From Sedimentitalea xiamensis (lineage in GTDB: Bacteria > Pseudomonadota > Alphaproteobacteria > Rhodobacterales > Rhodobacteraceae): DNA of 64,000 bases. A program made the translations under genes and the position numbers. A model generated the notes under the pieces. It was not told the DNA's origin and made no database searches. It was given only the letters and a program-made list of their open reading frames with translations. This document shows, one piece after another, positions 32,562-42,418 of the stretch (within the stretch, counting starts at the first letter, position 1; each line of letters starts with the position of its first letter). The stretch spans positions 1 through 64,000 of the forward strand of contig NZ_JASNJE010000024.1 in the NCBI RefSeq assembly GCF_030164465.1. The letters are read 5' to 3'.

Positions 32562-33731
32562 CTACAGCGCCTCGACGATGGTCACGTTGGCGATGCCGCC
32601 GCCCTCGCACATGGTTTGCAGCCCATAGCGTTTGCCGCGCGCCCGAAGGGCATGCACCAGCGTCGTCATCAGCTTGGCGCCCGACCCGCCCAGCGGATGG
32701 CCGAGCGCGATGGCGCCGCCGTTGACATTCAGCCGGTCGGGGTCGGCGCCGGTGTGTTTCAGCCAGGCCAGCGGCACCGGAGCAAAGGCTTCATTCACTT
32801 CGAATAGATCGATGTCGCCGATGTTCATCCCGGCCTTTTGAAGCGCCCGGTCGGTGGCGAAAAGCGGTTCCTCGAGCATGATCACCGGATCGCCCGCCGT
32901 GACCGTCAGATGATGAATGCGCGCCAGCGGCGTCAGCCCATGCGCCTTGACCGCGGCGTCGGAGGCGACGAGAACCGCCGCCGCGCCGTCGCAGATCTGG
33001 CTGGCGTTGGCGGCGGTGATGCGGCCGTTTTCCACCAGGGTTCGGACCGATCCGATACTGTCCATCGTGGCGTCGCGGCGAATGCCTTCATCCGCGTCAT
33101 GCACGTCGCGCCCGGCCTCGGTCCGGATATCGAGCGGCAGGATCTCGTCCCGGAACGCGCCGCTGTCGGCGGCGGCGGCGGCGCGCCGGTGGCTGGCCAG
33201 CGCGTAAGCGTCCAGATCGGCGCGCGACAGGTCCCATTTCTCGGCGATCATCTCGGCCCCGGTAAACTGGCTGAAGATGGTTTCCGGGTAAGCGCGCGCC
33301 AGTCCCGGACTCGTCGGACTGCCCGGCGTGGCGCGGCGTGCCCAGCGTCCGGTGGAGCCCATGGCGACGCGGCTCATGCTTTCCGCACCGGCGGCAATGA
33401 CCAGATCCTGGGTCCCGGACATCACCGCCTGTGCGGCAAAATGGATCGATTGCTGCGAGGACCCGCATTGCCGGTCGATGGTCACGGCGGGCACCGAGCG
33501 GGGCAGGCTTGACGCCAGCACCGCGTTGCGCCCGAAATGCATCCCCTGTTCGCCGACCTGGCTGACGCAACCCATGATGACATCGTCGATCGCGTCCGGC
33601 GCGACGCCGGCGCGCGCCACCACGTCATCGAGCACGGCGGCGGCCAGGTCGACCGGGTGCCATCCTGACAGGCGGCCTTCGCGTTTACCCCCGGCGGTGC
33701 GGGTGGCGGCGACGATATATGCTTCGGGCAT
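32562..33731 (-). CDS. Acetyl-CoA C-acetyltransferase (thiolase)
   Basis: A 389-residue thiolase. Cys89 in DRQCGSSQQS is the nucleophile; His in NGGAIALGHPLGGSGAKL and Cys in QTMCEGGGIANV complete the active site. It condenses or cleaves acyl-CoAs and probably serves degradation of branched or beta-keto acyl-CoA in the cytoplasm. The Q-rich CGSSQQS motif is typical of acyltransferases annotated with steroid or lipid catabolism. The start is MPEAYIVAATRTAGGKREGR. It is followed upstream by a glutathione S-transferase gene 17 bases away on the same strand. Confidence 0.9.
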   Translation of the reverse strand: MPEAYIVAATRTAGGKREGRLSGWHPVDLAAAVLDDVVARAGVAPDAIDDVIMGCVSQVGEQGMHFGRNAVLASSLPRSVPAVTIDRQCGSSQQSIHFAAQAVMSGTQDLVIAAGAESMSRVAMGSTGRWARRATPGSPTSPGLARAYPETIFSQFTGAEMIAEKWDLSRADLDAYALASHRRAAAAADSGAFRDEILPLDIRTEAGRDVHDADEGIRRDATMDSIGSVRTLVENGRITAANASQICDGAAAVLVASDAAVKAHGLTPLARIHHLTVTAGDPVIMLEEPLFATDRALQKAGMNIGDIDLFEVNEAFAPVPLAWLKHTGADPDRLNVNGGAIALGHPLGGSGAKLMTTLVHALRARGKRYGLQTMCEGGGIANVTIVEAL

Positions 33732-33748
33732 GGGTGCTCCTTTCCGGG

Positions 33749-34378
33749 TCAGAGACCGGCGCTGGGACGCGCCGCGATATTGTCGAACCAGGTCCGCGTG
33801 GCGGTGTTTGAATCGGGAATGCGGGTCTTGATGACGCGGGCGAAGTCGATGAAGACAAAGGCGGTGATATCGGCCAGCGTCAGGTGGTCGGTGGCGATGA
33901 ACGGACTTTCGCCCAGACGCCGTTCCAGGTCGTCGAAAAACGCTGCAAGCCGCGCATGGCCGCGTTCGGCCAGTTCGGGGATCTGGGCATAGTTCCGCGG
34001 CCCCGGCAGGGCGCGGTCCTTCATCGCCGGATGCGAATTGCGGAACGCCTCGCCGACGGCCATGCCGCAGTGCTGTTCCGCGATCGCGTTCCACATCAGG
34101 ACCAGCCCCCTTTCATCCGGGGTGCGTCCCATCAACGGGGGGTCCGGACGCAGGGCTTCCAGACAGGCGGCGATGGCGATGTTCTCGCTCAGGGTGACGC
34201 CGTTGTCGGTGACGAGCACCGGGATCGTCGCGCGCGGGTTGACCGCCAGAAAACCGGGTTTCAACTGTTCGCCGTCCCGCATGGAGATGTCGCGGGTTTC
34301 GATTTCCAGCCCCTTTTCGGCGATGAACATCCGGGCGCGGCGCGGGTTCGGAGCGGTCGAACAGTCGTAAAACAGCAT
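33749..34378 (-). CDS. Glutathione S-transferase family protein
   Basis: A 209-residue protein with the thioredoxin-like N-domain (MLFYDCSTAPNPRRARMFIA, VNPRATIPVLVTDNGVTLSE, SENIAIAACLE, the last segment binding the gamma-glutamyl of glutathione) and an all-helical C-domain. The S-x-N-x-R pattern near the N-terminus suggests a serine/asparagine-type GST. Its substrate is not apparent. It lies between ackA and the thiolase on the same strand with short gaps. Confidence 0.88.
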   Translation of the reverse strand: MLFYDCSTAPNPRRARMFIAEKGLEIETRDISMRDGEQLKPGFLAVNPRATIPVLVTDNGVTLSENIAIAACLEALRPDPPLMGRTPDERGLVLMWNAIAEQHCGMAVGEAFRNSHPAMKDRALPGPRNYAQIPELAERGHARLAAFFDDLERRLGESPFIATDHLTLADITAFVFIDFARVIKTRIPDSNTATRTWFDNIAARPSAGL

Positions 34379-34393
34379 GGCGGGTCCTTCCGG

Positions 34394-35536
34394 TCAGTCG
34401 GTCAGGGCGGCAGCGACGGCGCGGGCGATCACGCGTTCCTCGTCCGTCGGGATCACCAGAACCCTAACAGGTCCGGCGCCGATGGAAACCGCGCCCGCAT
34501 CGTTCGACGCAGCGTCCAGTTCGACACCGAGAAACCCCATCTGGTCCAGCACGCGGGCGCGGATGGGTGCTGCGTTCTCGCCGATGCCGCCGGTGAAGAC
34601 CACGCCGTCCAGCCCGCCCAGAACGGCCGCCATCGCCCCCAGTTCCCGGCGGATGCGGAACACGTAGTAATCGATGGCTTCGGCGGCGCGCGGATCGTCG
34701 CTGGCCAGCAGGGTGCGCATGTCGTGGCTGATCCCGGACAGGCCCTTGAGCCCGCTTTCCGTGTAGAGCAGGTGGGCGATCTGATCTCCGGTCATGCCCT
34801 GGTCGAGCATGTAGAGCAGCACGCCGGGGTCGAGCTGGCCGCAGCGGGTGCCCATCGGCAAACCGTCGAGCGCGGAAAACCCCATGCTGGAGCCGACGCT
34901 GCGCCCGTCCTTGACCGCGCACATGGAAGCCCCGTTACCAAGATGGCAGATCACCGTGCGCCCCCGCGCCAGATCCGGCCAGTCCCGCGCCAGAACGCCC
35001 GAGATGTAATCGTAGGACAGGCCGTGGAACCCGTAGCGGCGCACGCCCTGTTCATAGAACCTGCGCGGCAGCCCGAAGGTGTCGTTCACGAAGGGATGGC
35101 CGCGATGGAACCCGGTGTCGAAACAGCCGATCTGCGCCGCCTCGGGAAAGGCCTGTTGCGCCGCGCGCAGGGCCGACAGGTTGTGCGGCTGGTGCAGCGG
35201 GGCCAGCGGGATCAGCGCCGCCAGTTGCGCGACGACGGCTTCGGTCAACCGCACCGGCGGGCCAAAGGCCTTGCCGCCATGCACGATGCGATGTCCGACG
35301 CCGGCGACGGCATGCCCCCCCAGCACCGGCGCGGCGGCGTCGAGAATCGCCCGCACCGCAACGCTGTGGTCGGCAGGGCCGATGTCCCGCGGATCAGCAC
35401 CCTTGACCGCGAGACGCGCCACGGGGCCGAGGTTCTCCACCTGCCCGGTCAGCAGCAATTCCGGTTCCGTCGCCGTCGCGTAGACCGCGAATTTCAACGA
35501 TGAACTGCCCGCGTTCAGGGTCAGAATCGCGCTCAT
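34394..35536 (-). CDS. ackA: Acetate kinase
   Basis: A 380-residue ASKHA-fold kinase interconverting acetate + ATP and acetyl phosphate. The phosphate-binding LTLNAGSSSLKFAVY is at the start, with GHRIVHGGKAF, FDTGFHRGHPFV, CHLGNGASMCAVKDG, GTRCGQLDPG and FTGGIGENA all in their usual order. The ATG overlaps the stop of the upstream phosphotransacetylase gene by four bases (ATGA), so the two act together to interconvert acetyl-CoA and acetate. Confidence 0.96.
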   Translation of the reverse strand: MSAILTLNAGSSSLKFAVYATATEPELLLTGQVENLGPVARLAVKGADPRDIGPADHSVAVRAILDAAAPVLGGHAVAGVGHRIVHGGKAFGPPVRLTEAVVAQLAALIPLAPLHQPHNLSALRAAQQAFPEAAQIGCFDTGFHRGHPFVNDTFGLPRRFYEQGVRRYGFHGLSYDYISGVLARDWPDLARGRTVICHLGNGASMCAVKDGRSVGSSMGFSALDGLPMGTRCGQLDPGVLLYMLDQGMTGDQIAHLLYTESGLKGLSGISHDMRTLLASDDPRAAEAIDYYVFRIRRELGAMAAVLGGLDGVVFTGGIGENAAPIRARVLDQMGFLGVELDAASNDAGAVSIGAGPVRVLVIPTDEERVIARAVAAALTD

Positions 35537-36936
35537 GGCGCGGCCCAGGCGGCGTTGAGCGCGGCGATCGCGCAGGATACCAGGCGCGACTTGTCGTCGT
35601 CGGACCGGCTGGTCAGGATGATCGGGCATTTTGCCCCGATGACGATCCCGCCCGCCTGCGCCTGCGCCAGGAAGGTCAGTTCCTTGGCCAGCATGTTGCC
35701 GGCCTCCATGTTGGGCGCGACGAGGATTTCCGCGCGTCCGGCCACGAGCGACGTGATGCCCTTGGTCGCCGCCGCGCCGAGGTTCACGGCATTGTCCATC
35801 GCCAGCGGCCCGTCCACCAGCCCGCCGGTGATCTGCCCGCGATCCGCCATCTTGGACAGGATCGCCGCGTCCAACGTCGAGGGAATCGCCGGGTTCACCG
35901 TCTCGACCGCCGAGAGCACCCCGACCTTGGGTTGTTCGATGCCGAGCGACAGCGCAAGGTCGATGGCGTTCTGGCAGATATCCGCCTTGACCTGGAGATC
36001 GGGTGCGATGTTGATCGCGGCGTCGGTGACGAAGAGCAGGTGATCCAGGCCCGGCACGTCCATGACGAACACATGGCTGACGCGGCGCCCGCCCCGGCGC
36101 AGCCCGCCGTCGCGTTTCAGCACCTCGCTGAGCAGGATATCCGTGTGCAGGTGGCCTTTCATGATCGCCGCCGCCTGGTTTTCCAGCACCATCTTCACCG
36201 CGATCTGGGCCGCGATCCGATGATCGCGCGCTTCGACGATGCGGTAGGGCGTGAGGTCAATGCCTTCGGCCAGCGCCGCTTCGGTGATGCGGTCGGGATG
36301 ACCGATCAGGATCGGGTCGATCAGGGTGTGGCGGGCGGCCAGGATCGCCCCGGCCAGCGCGTCCGGCTTTTCCGGCGCGACCACGGCGGTGGCCAGCGCG
36401 GGCAAGGGTTCCGCCCGTTCCAGCAACTTGTCGAAATGCACATGGCTCTGCACCGTCAGGCCCGGCACATCGGCGGCGTCGAACCTGATCAGCCGGTCCG
36501 GCGCGATGACCTCGGCCTCTCCCTCGACGATGCGGGTGCCGTCGGCGGTCTGCACGACAGTGTGAAACCGCACCATGCGGTCCGGCCCCTTGGCGATCAG
36601 CCGCACCCGGACGATCAGCGTGTCGCCCGGATGCGCCCGGCCAACGAACCGCAGCGTCTGGGAGTGATACAGCGTTCCCGGCCCCGGCATCTGGCAGCCG
36701 AGCACACCCGAGATCAGCGAGCCCACCCACATCGCCGGGGCGACGGATTCCGGGATGCCGTCACCATCGCCGTCCGCCTTGGGCAGATGCAGCGGATTGA
36801 GATTGCCCGACGTGTTGGCAAAGACGTAGAGATCCTCCGCGCGGCAGATCCGGGTGGTCTCGGCCTCCATCCCGATCCGCAGGTCGTCGTAGGGAATGTT
36901 CCGCATCTCGTGCCCTGCCGGTTGCCGCGCTGCCAT
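35533..36936 (-). CDS. Bifunctional enoyl-CoA hydratase (MaoC-like)/phosphate acetyltransferase
   Basis: A 467-residue fusion. Residues 1-145 are a MaoC-like hot-dog domain (CRAEDLYVFANTSGNLNPLH, VAPAMWVGSLISGVLGCQMP, GPGTLYHSQTLRFVGRAHPG). Residues 160-467 are a phosphotransacetylase domain (IAAQIAVKMVLENQAAAIMK, RVSHVFVMDVPGLDHLLFVT, GITSLVAGRAEILVAPNMEA). It makes acetyl phosphate from acetyl-CoA for the adjacent acetate kinase. The fused hydratase may act on crotonyl-type acyl-CoA. The fusion is common in alphaproteobacteria. It is followed, four bases overlapping, by ackA. Confidence 0.92.
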   Translation of the reverse strand: MAARQPAGHEMRNIPYDDLRIGMEAETTRICRAEDLYVFANTSGNLNPLHLPKADGDGDGIPESVAPAMWVGSLISGVLGCQMPGPGTLYHSQTLRFVGRAHPGDTLIVRVRLIAKGPDRMVRFHTVVQTADGTRIVEGEAEVIAPDRLIRFDAADVPGLTVQSHVHFDKLLERAEPLPALATAVVAPEKPDALAGAILAARHTLIDPILIGHPDRITEAALAEGIDLTPYRIVEARDHRIAAQIAVKMVLENQAAAIMKGHLHTDILLSEVLKRDGGLRRGGRRVSHVFVMDVPGLDHLLFVTDAAINIAPDLQVKADICQNAIDLALSLGIEQPKVGVLSAVETVNPAIPSTLDAAILSKMADRGQITGGLVDGPLAMDNAVNLGAAATKGITSLVAGRAEILVAPNMEAGNMLAKELTFLAQAQAGGIVIGAKCPIILTSRSDDDKSRLVSCAIAALNAAWAAP

Positions 36937-36962
36937 GCGCGAAGGGTGGCGTATCGCGGCGA

Positions 36963-37460
36963 TCAGTCAACCGCTTTCTGATAGACGAAGCAGCGCCCCT
37001 CCACCGCGCCCGCAGGCAACGGCAATTCCATGAGGCCGTCGAAATACATCCGGTCGCTGGACACCATCATCCCGCCGGGGGCCAGCAGCGGTTCGACCAG
37101 CGGCGATATCAGGCGCGCGAACCGGTCGTTCTTTTCCAGGTTGTGCCCGCCGAGATCCGCGTGGATCAGGCTGGCGACCGGACCCATTCCGGCCAGCGTC
37201 TCGGGCAGCGTATCGGTCACGTCCCCGTGGATCGTCCGGTCTTCGGGCGGGGTGCTGTCGGGATGGGACGCCACCGCGCGTTCGAAAACGTAGATGTCCC
37301 GTCCGGCGACCCGGCTGCGGATGTGGTGATAGGTGCGTCCGTTGCCCAGCCCCAGTTCGAACACGGGCCCGGCCATCGCCGCGGTTTCGGCGATGGCGAA
37401 ATCCAGACAGGCGCGCTGGGACACCATGCGGTCGATGAAAACATCCAGGCGGCTGGACAT
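36963..37460 (-). CDS. Small class I SAM-dependent methyltransferase-like protein
   Basis: A 165-residue protein with a motif I-like ELGLGNGRTYHHIRSRVAG (about 32-50) and an acidic motif II-like IYVFERAVASHPDS. Its C-terminal LLAPGGMMVSSDRMYFDGLM suits the beta-strand region of Rossmann methyltransferases. It is paralogous to the product at 52909-53385 (shared MSxRLD start, LGLGNGRTYxH, xHPxxxPPxED and PGGxxVSxxxx). The substrate is unknown. The ATG at 37460 is chosen because AGGGAAG precedes it. It lies upstream of the MaoC-Pta gene with a 26-base gap. Confidence 0.72.
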   Translation of the reverse strand: MSSRLDVFIDRMVSQRACLDFAIAETAAMAGPVFELGLGNGRTYHHIRSRVAGRDIYVFERAVASHPDSTPPEDRTIHGDVTDTLPETLAGMGPVASLIHADLGGHNLEKNDRFARLISPLVEPLLAPGGMMVSSDRMYFDGLMELPLPAGAVEGRCFVYQKAVD

Positions 37461-37696
37461 GGCGTTCTTCCCTTCTTGCTGATCCATCGGGACGCGGCTT
37501 CGCCCGGCCCACCGGTCCGTCATGCCAAAGTTGCAGAGCGATGTGTAGGGTGCAGATGCGATTCCGTTCGCATCCCCCGAGCCGGGAAAATGTTGTTTGA
37601 CTAGCGCCCCGATGCCAAGCGAAGGTATTTCGGCGCGGCCGGAGGGGAACACAGGGACGCCATGCCGCTGGTTTTTGGTCAAAGGGGATCGTCCGC

Positions 37697-39469
37697 ATGA
37701 CTCCGCTGCTGTCCGTGAGGGATCTGTCCATCGGCTTTGGCCGCGGGCCGGACGTGGTCCGGAATGTCAGCTTCGACGTGATGCCGGGGCAGACGCTCGC
37801 GCTGGTCGGAGAATCCGGATCGGGCAAGACCGTGACCTGCCGGGGAATCCTGCGGATCCTGCCGAAAACCGCGCAGATCCGGTCGGGCGAGATCGTGCTG
37901 AACGGGCGCAGCGGCGGACTGGATCTCGCCAGCCTGCCGGAACGCCGGATGCGCGATGTGCGCGGCGATGCGGTGTCGATGATCTTTCAGGAACCGATGC
38001 GGTCGCTGTCGCCGCTGCACAAGATCGGCAACCAGGTCAGCGAAGTGCTCTGGCTGCACAAGCACATGAACGAGAAGGAAGCCCGCCGGCAGGTGCTGGA
38101 CACCTTCGCGCGGGTTGGTTTTCCCGATCCGGAACGCGCCTACGATTCCTACCCGTTCGAGATGTCGGGCGGCATGCTGCAGCGCGCGATGATCGCAATG
38201 GCCATGGTGTCCAAGCCCGATCTGATGATCGCGGACGAACCAACCACCGCGCTGGACGTGACCACGCAGGCGCAGGTTCTCGGGCTGATGAAGGATCTGC
38301 AGCAGGACACCGGCATGGCGATGGTGCTGGTGACCCACGATCTGGGCGTGGTCGCCAACATGGCCGAACAGGTCGTCGTGCTGAACAAGGGCCGCGTCAT
38401 GGAATCGGGCAGCGCCGCGCTGGTCCTGAACGACCCGGCGCATGCCTACACGAGACAGTTGTTCGATGCCGCGCCCGCCATCCCCGAAGTGGCCGAACTC
38501 GCGCCGGCCCTGGTCGAGGAAGACCTGATTCTCGAACTCAGGTCCGTGTCCAAGACCTACAGGATGCGCAGCCAGTCGGTCTGGAAACCCGATGTCCTGA
38601 TCCACGCCTGCCGCGGCGTCGATCTGAACCTGCCGCGCGGCAAGACGCTCGCCATCGTGGGCGAAAGCGGGTCGGGCAAGACCACCGCGGCGCGGATCGC
38701 GCTGGGGGCGGAACCGCCCGACGCGGGCGGCGAGGTCCTATTCCGGCCCGAACGCGGCGCCGACACCGTCGCGGTGCACAAGATGTCCCGCGCGGAACGC
38801 ACGGCATTCCAGAAACAGGCGCAGATGGTGTTCCAGGATCCCTATTCGTCGCTGTCCCCCCGGATGCGCATCCTCGACGCGTTGACCGAACCGCTGGACA
38901 TCCACGAAATCGGCACCCGCGCCGAACGGCGGGAGATGGCCGAGCGGAAACTGCTGTCGGTCGGCATGAACCCCGACATGCTGCAACGCTATCCGCACGC
39001 GTTTTCCGGCGGCCAGCGGCAGCGGCTTTCCATCGCGCGGGCGCTGATGCTGGACCCGGCGCTGATCGTCTGCGACGAACCGACATCGGCGCTGGACGTT
39101 TCGGTTCAGGAACAGATTCTGTCCTTGCTGGAAGACATCCGCGACGAAATGAACCTGTCCTACCTGTTCATTTCCCACGATCTCGCGGTGGTCGCCCGCA
39201 TCGCGGACGAAGTGGCGGTGATGCGCCAGGGGCTGGTGGTGGAACAGGCGCCGCCCGACACCCTGTTCTACAACCCGAAACACCCCTATACCAAGGCGCT
39301 GATCGCGGCGCAGCCGACGCCCGACATCAACCGGCCGATCAACCTGAAACTGGTGGCGCAGGGGGCCGGGTCGCCCGAGAGCTGGCCCGAGGCCTTTCGT
39401 TTTTCCGGCACCGTGATACCCTCGCTCATGCAACTCGAACCCGGCCACAAGGTGCGATGCCATGTTTGA
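37697..39469 (+). CDS. Peptide-type ABC transporter ATP-binding protein with two NBDs
   Basis: A 590-residue fusion of two OppD/OppF-like ATPases. First NBD: Walker A GESGSGKT at 38-45, signature [15 protein letters not shown] near 155, Walker [14 protein letters not shown]. Second NBD: Walker A GESGSGKT near 321-328, signature [14 protein letters not shown] near 435, Walker [14 protein letters not shown] and a C-terminal oligopeptide-family extension ([15 protein letters not shown]). It energises the importer encoded directly downstream. The start [13 protein letters not shown] is typical. Overlap with the substrate-binding gene is eight bases. Confidence 0.93.
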   Translation: MTPLLSVRDLSIGFGRGPDVVRNVSFDVMPGQTLALVGESGSGKTVTCRGILRILPKTAQIRSGEIVLNGRSGGLDLASLPERRMRDVRGDAVSMIFQEPMRSLSPLHKIGNQVSEVLWLHKHMNEKEARRQVLDTFARVGFPDPERAYDSYPFEMSGGMLQRAMIAMAMVSKPDLMIADEPTTALDVTTQAQVLGLMKDLQQDTGMAMVLVTHDLGVVANMAEQVVVLNKGRVMESGSAALVLNDPAHAYTRQLFDAAPAIPEVAELAPALVEEDLILELRSVSKTYRMRSQSVWKPDVLIHACRGVDLNLPRGKTLAIVGESGSGKTTAARIALGAEPPDAGGEVLFRPERGADTVAVHKMSRAERTAFQKQAQMVFQDPYSSLSPRMRILDALTEPLDIHEIGTRAERREMAERKLLSVGMNPDMLQRYPHAFSGGQRQRLSIARALMLDPALIVCDEPTSALDVSVQEQILSLLEDIRDEMNLSYLFISHDLAVVARIADEVAVMRQGLVVEQAPPDTLFYNPKHPYTKALIAAQPTPDINRPINLKLVAQGAGSPESWPEAFRFSGTVIPSLMQLEPGHKVRCHV

Positions 39470-41390
39470 CCCTATCCGACGTTTCCTTCTGATCGCCGCG
39501 GGCGCGGCTCTGGCGGCGACCGCCGCTTTCGCGACACAGCCGCCCAACCTGCAGGAAAGCAGCTTCTGGGCGCATGAGGTCGAACGGGGCGACCTTCCGC
39601 CCATCGCCGAGCGCCTGCCCTCCGAACCGCTGGTCGTCGACCTTGCAAGCCGGGGCCGCACGCCTGGCGTGCAGGGCGGCACCCTGCGCACCCTTGTGAG
39701 CCGCAGCAAGGACATACGGCAGATGGTGGTCTACGGCTACGCGCGGCTGGTCGGTTACAACCATCTCTATGAACTCCAGCCTGACATCCTTGCCTCTTAT
39801 GACAACGTCGATGACCGCAAGTTCACGTTGCGCCTGCGCCCCGGTCACAAATGGTCGGACGGCTCGCCCTTCACCTCGGCCGATTTCGAATACTGGTGGA
39901 AGGATGTCGCCAACAACAAGCTGCTGAGTCCGGCGGGTCCGCCCGACGTGCTGCGGGTCGAAGGACAGCTACCGACCGTCACCTTCCCGGACGAAACCAC
40001 GGTGATCTACGAATGGGACCATCCGAATCCGAATTTCATCGCCTCGCTGGCGATGGCACGGCCGCCGTTCATCTACCGCCCGTCCACCTTTCTGAAACAG
40101 TTCCACGGCGACTACGCAGACCCGGCGAAACTTGAAGAGATGATCGAAGAAACCCGTGTGCGCAGTTGGGCGGCGTTGCACAACAATCTCGACAACATGT
40201 ACAAGTTCGACAATCACGAGCTGCCCACCCTTCAGCCCTGGATGAATTCGACCTCGGGCAAAAAGGTGCGCCACCTGTTCGTGAAAAACCCGTACTACCA
40301 CCGGATCGATCCGAACGGGGTTCAGTTGCCCTATATCGACGTGGTCGAAATGGAAATCGTCAGCCCCGGCCTGATCGCGGCGAAATCCAACGCCGGTGAG
40401 ACCGACCTTCAGGCGCGCGGACTGGATTTCCGCGACATTTCCATCCTGCGCAAGGGCGAGGCGGACGGCGGCAACTACAGGACGCTGATGTGGGGCAATG
40501 CGGTGGCCAGCCAGATCGCGATCTATCCGAACCTCAACTACAATGACGATGGCTGGCGCGCGGTGTTGCGCGACGTTCGGGTACGCCGCGCCCTGTCGCT
40601 GGCGATCGACCGGGACACCATCAACAAGGCGCTGTTTTTCAACCTCGCCAAGCCCGGCGCGATGACGGTGCTGCCGGCCAGCCCGTTCTTCAGACAGGAA
40701 CACCGCGACGCCTGGGCGTCGCTGGACCCGGATCAGGCGAACGCGCTTCTGGACGAGGCGGGTCTCGACAAACGCGGCCCGGACGGTATCCGGCTGCTGC
40801 CTGACGGCCGTCCGATGGAGATCGTCATCGAAACCGCCGGCGAACGGCAGGAAGTCGAGAACGCGATCCAGATCATCACCGACGACTGGCGGCAGGTCGG
40901 CGTCAAGCTGGTGATGCGCCCGCTGGACCGGGATATCCTGCGCAACCGGATCTTTTCCGGCAACACCATGGCGGGCGTCTGGTATGGCTGGGACAACGGT
41001 ATACCCCGGCCCTACACCTCGCCGGAATATGTGGCGCCGCGCCAGCAGGAGTTCTTTGCCTGGCCGAAATGGGGCCAGTATTACCAGACCAACGGCGCCG
41101 CGGGGGAACCGCCCGACATGCCCGAGGCCATCCGGCTCATGGAACTCGCCCATGACTGGGACGTGGCGACCACGATGGACCAACGCACTGCCGCCTGGAA
41201 CGAGATGCTGGCGATCCACGCCGACCAGATCTATGCCATCGGCACGCTGGCCGAAGCGCCGCAGCCGGTGGTGGTCAACAAGGCGCTGCGCAACGTGCCG
41301 GAAACCGGGCTCTGGGCCTGGGATCCGGGGGCGCATTTCGGCATTCACCGCATGGACGAGTTCTTCTTCGATCCCGACGGAACCCGCTGA
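39462..41390 (+). CDS. ABC transporter substrate-binding protein, family 5 (peptide-type)
   Basis: A 642-residue periplasmic protein with a signal peptide (residues 1 to about 24, ending in AAFATQP). The mature part has the SBP_bac_5 pattern: KFTLRLRPGHKWSDGSPFTS, ADFEYWWKDVANNK, and the late VRRALSLAIDRDTINKALFF and DDWRQVGVKLVMRPLDRDIL blocks. It resembles the substrate-binding proteins of oligopeptide- or glutathione-like importers. The ligand cannot be deduced. Its stop overlaps the first permease start (TGATG). Confidence 0.92.
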   Translation: MFDPIRRFLLIAAGAALAATAAFATQPPNLQESSFWAHEVERGDLPPIAERLPSEPLVVDLASRGRTPGVQGGTLRTLVSRSKDIRQMVVYGYARLVGYNHLYELQPDILASYDNVDDRKFTLRLRPGHKWSDGSPFTSADFEYWWKDVANNKLLSPAGPPDVLRVEGQLPTVTFPDETTVIYEWDHPNPNFIASLAMARPPFIYRPSTFLKQFHGDYADPAKLEEMIEETRVRSWAALHNNLDNMYKFDNHELPTLQPWMNSTSGKKVRHLFVKNPYYHRIDPNGVQLPYIDVVEMEIVSPGLIAAKSNAGETDLQARGLDFRDISILRKGEADGGNYRTLMWGNAVASQIAIYPNLNYNDDGWRAVLRDVRVRRALSLAIDRDTINKALFFNLAKPGAMTVLPASPFFRQEHRDAWASLDPDQANALLDEAGLDKRGPDGIRLLPDGRPMEIVIETAGERQEVENAIQIITDDWRQVGVKLVMRPLDRDILRNRIFSGNTMAGVWYGWDNGIPRPYTSPEYVAPRQQEFFAWPKWGQYYQTNGAAGEPPDMPEAIRLMELAHDWDVATTMDQRTAAWNEMLAIHADQIYAIGTLAEAPQPVVVNKALRNVPETGLWAWDPGAHFGIHRMDEFFFDPDGTR

Positions 41391-42418
41391 TGAGCATACT
41401 GCGCTATGCGGTGTATCGTTTCGGAACGATGCTGCTGACGCTGCTGGTGGTTTCGGCGCTGATCTTCCTGATCATCAACCTGCCGCCGGGTGACTACCTG
41501 TCCAACCAGATCGCCGAACTGCGCGCTTCGGGCCAGTCCGCCGGCGTGGCCAAGGCCGAATTCCTGCGCAAGGAATATGCGCTGGACCGGCCGCTCTGGC
41601 AGCAATACCTGATCTGGATCGGCTTCATTCCGGGACCGCAGGGGTTCTCCGGCCTGATCCAGGGGGATTTCGGCTGGTCGTTCGAATTCGACCGGCCGGT
41701 GGCCGATATCGTCGGGGAATCGCTTTGGCTGACGGTGCTGGTCAACCTGGCCGCGGTTCTGTTCGTCTATCTCGTGGCCCTGCCGCTTGGCGTGCTCGCC
41801 GCCGCACGGTCCAAGACCTGGGTCGATTACACCTCGGCCTTTGTCGGCTATCTCGGCCTCGCGACCCCGAACTTCCTGCTCGCGCTGATCATGTTCTACT
41901 ACGGGCACAAGTATTTCGACCTGCCCATCGGCGGGCTGATGGACCCGATCTACGAAGGCCAGCCGATGACCTGGGACAAGGCGAAATCCATCCTGATCCA
42001 CCTGATCGTGCCGACCTTCGTGATCGGCACCTCGGGCGCCGCGGCGATGATGCAGCGATTGCGCGCCAACATGCTGGACGAACTGGGCAAGCCCTATGTG
42101 GAAACCGCAATAGCCAAGGGGATGAGCCCGCCCCGGATGCTGGCGAAATACCCGCTGCGCATGGCTTTCAACCCTTTCGTCGCGGATATCGGCAACCTGC
42201 TGCCGTCGATGGTGTCGGGCTCGGTCCTGGTGTCTGTCGTGCTGGGCCTTCAGACCATCGGGCCGACTCTGCTGACCGCGCTCAAGACCCAGGACCAGTT
42301 CCTCGCCGGCTTCGTGCTGATGTTCGTCGCCCTGCTCACCCTTGTCGGCACCATGATCTCGGACCTGCTACTGGTCCTGCTTGACCCGCGCATCCGCTAC
42401 GAGGGGCGCGACGCATGA
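41390..42418 (+). CDS. Peptide-type ABC transporter permease (DppB-like)
   Basis: A 342-residue inner-membrane permease with six hydrophobic helices. The N-terminal MSILRYAVYRFGTMLLTLLV then SALIFLIINLPPGDYL is the DppB family start, and the conserved YVETAIAKGMSPPRMLAKYP near residue 235 is the EAA loop contacting the ATPase. It forms the channel with the following permease. The start overlaps the previous gene by one base, and its stop overlaps the next start by four. Confidence 0.94.
   Translation: MSILRYAVYRFGTMLLTLLVVSALIFLIINLPPGDYLSNQIAELRASGQSAGVAKAEFLRKEYALDRPLWQQYLIWIGFIPGPQGFSGLIQGDFGWSFEFDRPVADIVGESLWLTVLVNLAAVLFVYLVALPLGVLAAARSKTWVDYTSAFVGYLGLATPNFLLALIMFYYGHKYFDLPIGGLMDPIYEGQPMTWDKAKSILIHLIVPTFVIGTSGAAAMMQRLRANMLDELGKPYVETAIAKGMSPPRMLAKYPLRMAFNPFVADIGNLLPSMVSGSVLVSVVLGLQTIGPTLLTALKTQDQFLAGFVLMFVALLTLVGTMISDLLLVLLDPRIRYEGRDA

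Noticed and set aside
37697-39469. Dual-NBD ATP-binding protein as a novel fusion
   Set aside because: OppD/OppF-type fusions of this length are common in alphaproteobacteria.
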